A stretch of 64,000 nt of DNA from Bidens hawaiensis (taxonomy: Eukaryota; Streptophyta; Magnoliopsida; Asterales; Asteraceae), in NCBI GenBank assembly GCA_021521415.1, contig JAIQDT010001098.1, positions 558,001-622,000 of the forward strand, in the 5' to 3' direction. Under the pieces are notes generated by a model. The model was not told the DNA's origin. It saw only the letters and a program-made list of their open reading frames with translations, and ran no database searches. The position numbers were made by a program, and so were the translations under genes. Below are positions 47,801 through 59,800 of the stretch, one piece after another. Positions within the stretch are counted from its first letter, which is position 1, and each line of letters starts with the position of its first letter.

Positions 47801-50800
47801 CTTTTGACTCAATGGGTTGACTTCCAAACTCACAGACCTCATTATGAATGACGTTGGATGTAGCTCGCATCAAATCATCTTCATGGATCTTAGTCATAAG
47901 ATGCATTTGATATTGGTATGCTCATTTAGTATCCTTAGACCTGAGATACATATTAGAACTTTCGTTTACCAAAGGTATTCTTTGATCAGTGTCAACCGCT
48001 GTCGCGTAACTGCCAGTCATAAAGGCATTGGTTGGGAATATTATGAAGTTCAGTGGGAGATGTATGTAATCAAGATGGGATTCTGTACTCTTACATGATA
48101 TGTAATAGTTAGACATCTTGACACCTTCGTTGATTTAAACTGGTAAAGTGTAAGGCCTCACCCAAACTTACTGTACATGTGTGTTTGATTTGACCACTTT
48201 GACTCGAGAACGAAAACGATAATGATTGAACGCCATATGAGATTGATCTGATCCATGTCTCATTGTTCAATTGGTGTCTTATACGGAAAGGATAGATGAC
48301 AACGATTACTATATTTTCATTATCTTGCAATAGTGTATTCCAAGATCCTTTGGTTAATGAATTTAAAATGTCATAACCTGTTGGGGGCAGCCATGTGTAT
48401 CTAGAGCACCGCTGGTTGTCAGCGTTGAGAAACTTAACCGGAATCTGTCCAAGTGGGAGACTGCTGAAAATATGGACCGGTCCGCTTAAGTCAACGCGGC
48501 CGATCGAGTTGTGACCCGTAAGAGTTACACCTAGGGCAACGAACCAAAATCCGTTTAAAGAGTTTAATCGGTGAATGACGAATAATTAACGATATTAATT
48601 ATTTGTACTATATATAAATAATTAATAATATTTATTCTATATTTAAATAATGATAAAATGATGAGCTTAATTTAATTCCAACGTGGGCTTAATTAGGAGG
48701 GGCCGTCTCTGTTTTTCAAAGTTTATTATTATCTTATCATTATATAATGATTGTGTGAATCATTATGAAAGGCACAAGATAATAAGAGAACAAAAACGAA
48801 AAAAACCTAGAAGCCACCACCAACTTTGCGCCACCACCACTGCCGCAAAGTCACCTCCAAAACACAGCCAACTTTAGGCCACTACCATTGCTCCGCGAAG
48901 CCTCGTTGAACCTCGGTGTCTCAACCGGTTATTCATTAAACCGAGGTAAACTTAAATATTGTCGGTTTAGATTTATGTTCCTTTGGTTGTTTCGTATCGT
49001 ACTCGTATCGTATGTAACTGGATCTGGTACGGTTCCGTTAAATGGTGATTACTCGTTTTATATTCCGCTATGTATTCATATATTAATGTAATTAATAATT
49101 ATGAAACTAATTTAATTAAACCGGGTTTAAAAGTTACAAGTTTGCCCCCTTATCTTTAACAATATTGTGTTTTTATTTCTCATTATAAACCAACTTCCCA
49201 CCCAAGATTTTTAAACGGCCATAAGTTTTTCTTACGTTAGTATTTTTGTAAAAGAATTGCATCATGAAAACGAACGGTTTATTCTCTTTAATTTGAGTAT
49301 GAAATTGTTAAAAAAAACAATTTAAAAAAATAATATGTTAGGTAGGGGTGTTCAATGCCGGTTATGATGGTTTTTATGTTAAACCTGAGAGCGCAACTAT
49401 TAGTATCGATCTTGTTTTTGTTATCCAAAACCAAAAATGAACACCTGAAAATTGAAACTGAACCGTTACTAACGATCTGATTCCAGTTGTTTTCACAGTT
49501 TAAGCTTTGATAATACATTTTTTTAAAAATGATTGTTACATTTTATTTAACTGTACAATCAATTCTAGCTAAGCATTAACAAAATATGATACTTGAGAGA
49601 ACGATAATAGGAAGAATGATAACTTTAACAATATAAATAGTAAATATTAATGAAAGAACCAAGAGGCAAAACAATAACAACAACAAATATTTCAAAAATC
49701 ATACTCGAATTAGGTTAAATTAAAGTTGTAATAGCCAAGTTTGCTTGTATTAAAAAGACTTTGTTCAATTATATTTTCACTAAATCTAATATGAACAAAA
49801 CATATCTAGAAATAAATTATAAAAATGATTAACGTGCATTTAATATTTATAGTTTGGTTTCATATGGCCGCATTCTGGTATAAGTCGCGAATCAAACCGT
49901 TCGCTACGATTTGAAAATTTTGAAACCGATCAAACGAAATTAAAAAAAAAACAACCTTGAAACAAAACCGATGTCCGGTTTAAACAATTTCAAGGTTTTA
50001 ATCCGAACCATGAACACTTAAAATTGTTACGTTATTAGCACGGTTTATGTTCAAACACCTACTACATCGTACGAGCACCCGTCTAGTAGTTAAATATGCA
50101 CTTGACGGGTGTCCGTGCGATGCGTGGGTTGGGAACACTTGCGTTAGTAATTAATAATATATGTAACAATTATGGGTATTCTTGGTTTCACAATTTTCTT
50201 TACTTTTTTATTTTTTTTGTTACATATTTCGCATTTGGCTGGATGGTTGTGGTCTTTACCTTAGAAGTGTGGGTAGGTTTGTTATATCCCGGATTCGAGG
50301 GTATGTTAACTTAGAATTTTTGTTTAATTGCTTTATGTTCAAGGCTTGATGCAAAACTACTATCGAGCCGGGGTCTCACCGGAAGCAGCTTCTCTATTCC
50401 TAAAAGGTAGTGGTAAGGCTGTCTACATCTTACCACCCTACCATAGCTTTGCTATTGGTGTGATATACTGAGTACGATGATGATAATGCTGTATTTCAGT
50501 CGTTGATGAATGCTACATTAGAATTTTTGTATAAACAGGGGGTAAAAATGAGAAGGATGAGAATGATTTCTAGACACAAAAAAAAAATAATGAAAAGTTA
50601 ATAAAAAAATCATAACTCAAAATTTATTAAAAATTTTGAAAAATGTATGAACGAAAAAATTTTTTCCACCGTGTTTCTCGTTCTCAAAAAAATAAAATAA
50701 AAAATAAAACTCGAAAAGACACAACGTTGAGGAAAAACATTATTGTGTCTTTTTATTTATCATTGTGTTTTGTGTTTATTTTCGTAATTGATTGTGTCTT

Positions 50801-53800
50801 TTTTCCTTAACATTGTGTCTTTTTTTCTTGATATTGTGTTATATTATTCAACATTGTGTTATATTTTCTTTGACATTGTGTTAAATTTTGTGACCTATTT
50901 TGTCTATTTGTATTTATCGTTGTGTTGTTTATTAATTTTCGGCATTGCGTTTATTTTTTCAACATTGTGTCTTTTCGTCAGCTTTTTTTAAATGGAAATG
51001 ACGAGGGAAACATTTTGGTATTTTATTTTATTTTTCGTTTTTATTTATATTTTGAGTTATGATCTTCTTATTATTATTGTTTTGAATTGTTTGTTGAGAT
51101 GTTTTTTGTATGGTAAAAAATTCTTCTCACACTTCTTATTTTTGTTTCCTTTTGTATTTTAAATCTACCCTAACACTGCATTCTCGGGTTTAAAATACAA
51201 GAAAAAGAAATGATAAGATTGGATAAAGTAAGAAAGGAAAAGAAATTATATACTTAAAAGGAATTCTCGAGTTAAAATAAAAGAAAAGAAAGTGTTAATT
51301 GCATTCTTTTGTTAGATTGGAAGAAAAGGATATGGAAAAAAATTATAACTTTACAATTATGTCCTTATAGTAACATGGAAAATAGAGTTGAGATATGATA
51401 AATTAGTAATATTATAATGAGCTATAAACTTCCCTTCACAATTATGTCATATTTGACAAGAAAGTTTTGAAGGAAAAAAGACTTAATTAAGTTTTCTTTC
51501 CATTCTCTTTCTTTTCTTTTAAATACAAAACTCAATTATGAAAAAAAAAATTCTTATCTTTTATTTTCCAATCCATTAAATAAAAAACTCAAAAATGCAA
51601 TGTAAGTATTTAACGTGGATTAGAACATTGAAAGTTATTAATATATCAACATGATTTAAAATTTAGTTTTATTTTTTCTTATACGAGCCAACCCAATTTC
51701 ATATAACGATAGGCAAATCATCAATAAAAATCCCCTCCCTCTGAAAAACATTTTCCGAGTGTGCCACTATCTTATTACTGCATCACTTTATGTGAGAAGT
51801 CGATCCATTTGACTCTAGACTTATCTTTCTTTCTCATGTTCATAAACAATACTTGATATTGAGATAACATCTATTTTGACACCCCTAATATGCTCCATAT
51901 AGCCCAATGTGGAGCACATTAGGCCTCAAATCAGACACAAATATACATACATAGATAGGCTAATATGCCTTATATTGATTAATATGACCCATATCAGTGT
52001 CTAAATAGAAAAATGGGGTGTCTTAATAGACGGAGCCTAATAGTTAACCTTGATAACTCACCTGGATGTAGATATCAAATACACGCCTCCCAAGACTGCT
52101 ATATGTTTCATCATTAGTAAAAACAATCTCGGCAAAGTGAAGGCTTACGTTGTAGCTTCCTTTGGGCATACACAAAGCATAATATGTCAAGGATATGGCC
52201 GACGTTCGTGCACTCGTGTATAACCCGGACGTATCCGTTGATACCCCACAAGATTTTTGACCAATAATATAATTGTCACGTTCGCCAGCACCCAAAAAGT
52301 TACCAGTATTGCTAAATCCCCATCGACCATCTACTGCGGAGAAATATGAAGCCCCGCCTGGTTGCGGGTCACCTTCATATTCCTTATCTTCAACCCTTAG
52401 TTTCTCTCCACCACAGTTGATATTCAATCTGGTCGAACCACTCGAATCTAATTAAAAAAAAAAACAATTGCTACATTATAAAATTCATCAATATATGCAA
52501 TACTAATATGTAACTTTAACTTACTTGTTGGACAAGACCTATTCCCCAAACATGAGACCCGATCTTCGCTGGTAAAATAGTACAGAGGTAGGAAGAATAT
52601 TATGTCATAGATATAAATATCACAAATTTTTATTTGTATAAAATAACTCAAGTCAGATAAACTTACAAGGTTTTATCCCCTGAAAACGAACCAAACAAGT
52701 TTCTGCACAAAATAAAAACGCCAACGTTAGTTTGTGTATATTTTTGACCTCTTAAAATGTTGTTTCTCAAGTTTTAATATCATAGAAACATCCAAATGAT
52801 TTACAATGAAGTGGCAGGTAAGCGGGCAAAAAGCTGCGTCGCACCCCCTTTTGGTGTATATAATAACAAACACTTGGAAAAAGATGGGACTACTGTTCTT
52901 ACGTTTCCCGCAACTGACACCTTAAATCTCTGAAGCCATCAGTACTTGTAAAGTTGTTGTATGACAGGTCACTGGAAAAAAATCGTTATGTTCACATTAC
53001 ATAGAAAACTCGTATAGGCCTGTAGCCCTGATAGTTATAGAAGTTGAACAGTAGATAAACTTACATACTATTTCCTGAAGTGATCATCCAATTTGACACA
53101 TTTCCAGATAGAGAGTTTCCGGTAAGATAGCTAAAGTCAAAACCATAAACTAGTAAGAGCATTCCTAATTCTCTATCTTCATCTTTAAAATTTAACTAAA
53201 AAACATAATTTTTTTTAATTTATACATCATTTTTTAATAACTTTTCCCAACCCATTCTCCATTATCATCTCTATATTCTTTTTTCTCTTTCTTTCATTTG
53301 TAATCTTAGGTCCGGTTTAAGTTCAAGAGAGAAATGATATTAGGGGGGACGGGGTGGAGCGTGGTGGCTCTTTATCTAGCGTGATGGCCTCACAAACACC
53401 GCCGTCGGTGCCCCCATCTAGCGTGATGGGGTTTTTGCGTGATGGCCATCACGCGTGATATCTCACAAAACCCAACACACACACACAAACCTAAATATAT
53501 ATATATGTATGTATACCATAATCCATCAAACTAACACCACCCCCACTAAATTCCATCACTAGTGATGGAATGTGGTGGGGTGAGATGTCACCATACCATT
53601 GGGTGTGATGGGTGATGGATTTGGAACCACACACCCCCTTATTGCAAGAAATGTGAGAAATGAATATGGACCACTAGTTTTATTTTATGTTTTAAATGCT
53701 TAAAAATAAATAAAAAAGATGTAACAACAATAAATGCACTCTCTCTTCAATTAATACAACTAATGTAACCATAATAAATATCTCTAATTAATATATCTAA

Positions 53801-56800
53801 CTAATTTAACTACAATAATTAAAAAGATAAAAACACTACTTTAGTTTTATATTTTATTTACACATTCTTCATTTTATTCAACATAAATACAACTTATTCA
53901 TATAATACTATTTCTTTATATTAAAAAAATAATTTCCACTTAATATATTAGCATATATCAACGTATTTAAGTTCAATAAATATACAACCTACACAAAGTT
54001 ATATAACCTACACTTGTTTTAAGCAATAAAAACGTACAACATACAAAAAACATATAACTTACATATGTAATTCGGCATCAACAATTATATAAACTACACA
54101 AAGATACACATACCCTACACATGCGTAGGTCATATGTTTTTCGTATGTAAGCTATATGTTTTCTTATTTTTAGAACAAGTGTAGGTTATATATTTTTGTG
54201 TAGGTTGTATATTTTTTATTGACATTTAATGCAACCATGTGTAAGTTTTTTGTATTATTCATCACAATATAACTACGTGTTGATGGATATTGATATGTTG
54301 AGTTTGAAGAAATTGGTTTTGAAAAGAAATTAATGTATGAATAAATTGTATTTGTGTAAGAAAAATTTTCGTGTGTAGGTTATATGTTTTTTGTGTGTCA
54401 GTTATATGTTTTCGTGTGCGTGTGTATTTTATTGATGATGAATTTTGTGTGTAGGTTAAATGTTTTTCGTGTGTAGGTTATATGTTGTCTTATTCTTAGA
54501 ACAAGTGTAGATTATACGTTTTTGTGTATGTTGTATGTTTTTTTGTTGATATCTAATGCAAACACATGTAAAATTGTTTTTTGGTATTATTTATGTAAGT
54601 ATATATGTGTTGATGGATATTAATATATTGAGTTGGAAGAAATTAGTTTTGGATAGAAAGAAATTTTAATGTATGAATAAATTATACTTGTGTAGGATAA
54701 AAATTCAAGAAACAAAAAGTAAGTTATAAAAATAAATGAGTTCTTAATATTTTCTAATTATAATAATTTAATTAGTTATATTAATTAAATAAATAAGTAT
54801 TATGGTTTATTAGTTATATTAATTGAAGAAAGAGAATAATTAATATTTTCTTTATTTAGCTTTAAGCATTCAAAACTTAAAAACAAAACTGGTGGTCCAT
54901 ATTCATTTCTCACATTTTCTTGCAATAATATCATTTCTCTCTTGAACCATCCCCTCTTAGCTCCTAACTATTTTGTCTTATTATCAATTTCAATATAAAT
55001 TAATTTCTAATATATGATTATAGAAGGGTAGTTGGAAATGGAGTATTGTGGCAACACTCTAGATTTGGAGGCATCCTATACCATTTCAATAAAATTTAGA
55101 GATGGAGTTTGAAGATAGGGAATGTGTTGGAGTGACTATTTAGATGTTTTATCTAAATTTTAGAAATGAAGATGGATATGAAGAACCCATTGGGAATGCT
55201 CTAAGGTGTCAACATTAAACCCTGAATGTCTCACATAGAACGAGGATATCAAATAAATCATAAATAATAATAATATTTTCTTACTCAGTAAATTCCACCA
55301 ATAACAAAGTTACGGTAGAGACTGAGTAGAGTAAGATGTAGACAACCTTACCTCTACCCTTAGGAATAGAGAGACTACTTCCGGTGAATAATAATCCATA
55401 CTATATATAATGTATGAGATGAACAAATTAAGACACTTTGGTTTTAAGGGATTTACAATCTATATAACACATGGTGCAGCATACAAAGCATGTTAAAGAA
55501 GAACAAAATGATCTTTCAAACATAAAATTCACGTGAATTTTCAATTATTTAAAAACATTTACAACTTTTCACCCTTAACTTTACTAGACTTTTGTTAAAT
55601 TATATAATACTTGCAAGTTTGGTCCCTCATGTTTCACTATATATTATTTTTTATTTTAATTTTAAACCAACTCCCCCACCCCCTCTATTTTTAAACGACC
55701 ATAACTTTTTTATATGTTAATTTTTTTAAGTTACAACATAAAAACGAGTATTCCATTCTCTTTAATTTGAGTATGATATTATTGTAGTTTTTTTTCAATT
55801 AAAAAAATAGCATGTTACGTAGGTTGTTCACAATTCGGCTTTGACGATTTTTAAGTTAAACATGTGAGCTTAACCTATAGTAACGATTTTTAGTTGACGA
55901 AAATCGAAACAAAATTGTTATAAATTGAACCGAAAGTTAAAATTAGGTATGAAAAAAAATAAAATATAATGTTTCCTCCCGTCTTTCTCATTAAATTAAT
56001 AATAAAAAAGACACAATGACTAAAATAAACAAAAACCACAATGATTTATAAAAAAAGACCTAACAAATCGCAAAATATAGCACAATATCTACGATAAAAG
56101 ACACAATACTAAAGAAAAAAAATACACAATCAGTGATGAAAATAAACTAAAACACAATAATAAATAAAAAGACGCAATAATTTTTTTCCTCGTCATTTTT
56201 TGAACGATTTTTCCTTTTTGGAATGAGAACGACGACATAAGCATTTTATATTTTTTTTTTACATTTTTTTGTTATGATTTCTTTATTATTTTTTAGAAAG
56301 TAATTTATTATTATTATTTTTGAGGGTTTTTTTTTATTATTTTATTTACCACAAATCTTTCTCATCATTCTCATTTTTGTCTATCTTTGTAGTATAACTT
56401 GACCCATAATAATAGTAGTGGTATTAGTAGCGATAGTAGGATAAATCAATCGCCAATGGTGATACAAAAGGAAATGGGTAACCATGCTTTCACTTTTTAA
56501 ATTAATTAGTCATATAGGTAACTCGCATTACAAATTTTTTAACTAACCTTAGGTGATACAAATTTATTTTGGTGTTAATATAGATTTTAATCTTATTATA
56601 TTTGTACCTTAATGATAATTTAAATTGTTTTAATTGTGTATAGTTTTCATAACACAATTTTACTTTTTTAGTTTATATATATTTTTAAGAGATATTGGTT
56701 TTTAATACTCTCAACTTTTGCTCGTTGGTAGATAACACTTCCAACTTTCACTTTGTCTCTCACCACTCCCAACTTTCACCCTAACAACGTTAGTCTTCAG

Positions 56801-59800
56801 TTAGCGGGGGAGTGATAAAAACAAATAGGGTGAAAATTGGGAGTGGTGAGAGAAAAAGTGAAAGTTGGGAGTGTTATCTACCAACGATCAAAAGTTGAGA
56901 GTATTAAAAACCAATATCCTTATTTTTAATTATGTGTGTATAACTTTCCTCATATTTAACTTATTTAATAAACTAGAATAAGTTATCATTTTAATATTTA
57001 AAAAACTGATTGTCAAACTAAAAATATTTGCCATAATTGTAATGTAATCTTACTTAATTTACGTGAATATTAATTATTAATTAATACTAAAATAAGAACC
57101 GTGTTATTTTAGAACACAATATTCAAATTGGCATAATTTCTAATAATCAATAATTAATATATCATAAATTAAATAACCGTTTCATCATATTTATAAATAT
57201 TATTCGACACATATGATTTAGCGAATATTATTAAACATGACAACTTTTCATAATTTATTAATATTATTATTCCCATGAATCAAGATATTTTAAATTATTT
57301 CTATCTTTACATGAAGACCAAATTTAAACTTATATTTCAGTTACTTATAAGTTTACCAATCGATATCGTATTCTTCATTGCTATTTCATCATAACTACAT
57401 CCAAATTTCTATATTTTTGCTGCAACCATGTAATTTCTTCAACGAAATATTAATATCATTTCACTTCGTTTTTCAAAAATAAAATTAATCACATATTAAT
57501 TTCTTGTTGTTATTATTTATAGTATATTCAATTGATTATGGGATTCCACACCGAAAACATAATTCTCTTTTTATGTTCACCGTTTTAAATTTGTCTATGT
57601 ATGTTCAGTTTTTTTTTTTTGAATTTGTGTTTCTAATATTTTTACAATTAAATTGGGGTTAGGCTAAATGTAACCCCCTGGTTGCTTGTCATACCCTCCC
57701 CCCTTGGAAAAACTAAATTTCATATTAACCCTTGAAATCATATAATTACTAAATTAGCACAAAAATAAGGATTTAATATTTTTTTTACAAGTTGCGTTTT
57801 CTTTTTATGATTTCGAGTTTAGGGTTTTGGGTTTCGGTATTAGGGTTCGGTTTCGGGTTTAGGGTTTAGAGTTCGGTTTCGAGTTTAGGTTTTAGGGTTC
57901 CGTTTCGGGTTTCGGGTTTAGGTTTTAGGGTTTGGGTTCGGGTTTAGGGTTTAGGGTTTAAGGTTTAGGGTTTAGGGTTTAGGGTGTAGGGTTTAGGTTT
58001 TTGGGTTTTTGGTTTATTTTGTAAAAGATAAAGTGGTCAAATAAGGATATTATAAATATATATGCTACTAAAATTAAAAAAAGATATTATAAATATTTAT
58101 AATATTAATATTAAAAAATAAATTGATAGTAATACTTGATAGTTTTTAATTTGATATATGGAGTGGAAGTTATCAAATGAAAGTAATGTTGTAGGGACTA
58201 TTATGTATATTAATAATGTTAAGAGCTAATTGTAATTTATGTAATAAGTTCAGGGGGGTATATTTAGTAAAAATGGAGTAAAGGAGGTACGTTTAGCAGC
58301 ACCCTTAAATTGTTCTTACGTTTGCAGTCAAGCATGTCCAGGGATTCACAATAAAAAGTTGATCATTCATTTCAAATTTATATTGTTAGGATAATGGAAA
58401 CAAAGATTGTGAGAGATACAATGGAGAATTTCTTTAGGTTGTATATTAAAATGTGAATAATAAAAAATATTTATTTAAACCATTTTGAAATTCGAATTCT
58501 TGACAACTTATATTAAGTTTACAAAAACAGGTTATATAGTTGGACTTTGACCATATTTTCAAAAACCGAATTTTAATAGATTAATCATTTTACTGAATTT
58601 GACTATTTTTATTAATACGATTTGACTCTAATTTTGGTAAATGTGTACGTTATTATAATTTTAATAATAATAATAAAAATAATTAATAATAATGATTTAT
58701 TCTCATTTCTATTTATACATTTATTCTCATTATTCTTATCACTTTACATATTGATTAAGTTATATGTATATTTATGATTTTCAAATTCGAATTCTCAACA
58801 TTTATATGAAGTTTACAAAAATATGTTACACAGTTGGACTTTGACTATATTTTAAAAAACCGAATTTGAATAAATAAATCATTTCACTCAATTTTACTAT
58901 TTTTATTAATATAATTTCACTCAAAGTTTGGTAAATTTGGACATAATTATGACTTTAATAATTTATTCTCATTTATGTTTATATTAATTTTTACATAAAT
59001 AAGTTAAATAGTTTATACTATACAATCGATACATTTGTTCTCATTTTCTCATCACTTTATACCATTACAACCACCATTGTTTGTCTGGATAAATAAGTTA
59101 AATAACTGTTACATTCACACATTTTGTTTTTAGTTTTACATAATCCTCTAGATATTAATGTTAACATAAACTCATTATTATGACATACATTAACACTTTA
59201 GTTTATACTTAATTTTAGTTTAATGCTTAATCAGGTTGCATGGTTTGTTTTGTTTTTGTAACATCCCGTCTTCTCGTTTCGGTTAATAAAATAATAATAT
59301 TAAGTAGTATGAGTTGGGCTTGTGTTGGGTTAAATAAAATTGGTAATGGACTTGGATTGCAAAGAAAGAGAGAAAAGACCATAGGCTTAAGCCCATGACC
59401 TATAATATATAAGCAATAATTATGCATTAATTCATCCATTTCACTCACTCCTTACACCATCTAAAACACACACTTAGCTCTCTCTCATCTACTTTCTCTC
59501 TCTAGCCGAAATCACCAAGAAACCCGAGTATCAAACCGAGGTAATGTTAGTATGATATTGTATAGATCCAAACCCGCTAGATCTAGCCGCGAAACGACGA
59601 GCCGACACCCTAAATCATTAAAGTCACGATATTCGGATGGAATCGGGTATAAACCTATCAAAATATGAGCTTAGGGGTCGCCCTAGCTTAGATCTGGATC
59701 GAACGGGACGAAAAACGGGGTAAAATGGGGTAAATTACGTTTTTCCGCCCACCGCCCGGTTTTCCGGCACGGCGGCGCCGGAAAGGAGGCGCGAGTATTT

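Larger units (their letters stand above)
42474..49134 (+). mobile_element. Copia element C2, nested in C1, itself interrupted
   Basis: 5' LTR remnant 42474..43028 (its start is missing), primer site TGGTATCAAAGC at 43030-43041, internal region, polypurine tract AAGTGGGAGA at 48451-48460, 3' LTR 48462..49134 (starts TGCTGAAAATATGG; its end is missing). The two LTRs share long near-identical runs such as CATTATATAATGATTGTG. Most of gag, protease and integrase is deleted between 43042 and 44050. RT and RNase H remain, split by a solo LTR at 44668..46908. Confidence 0.78.
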
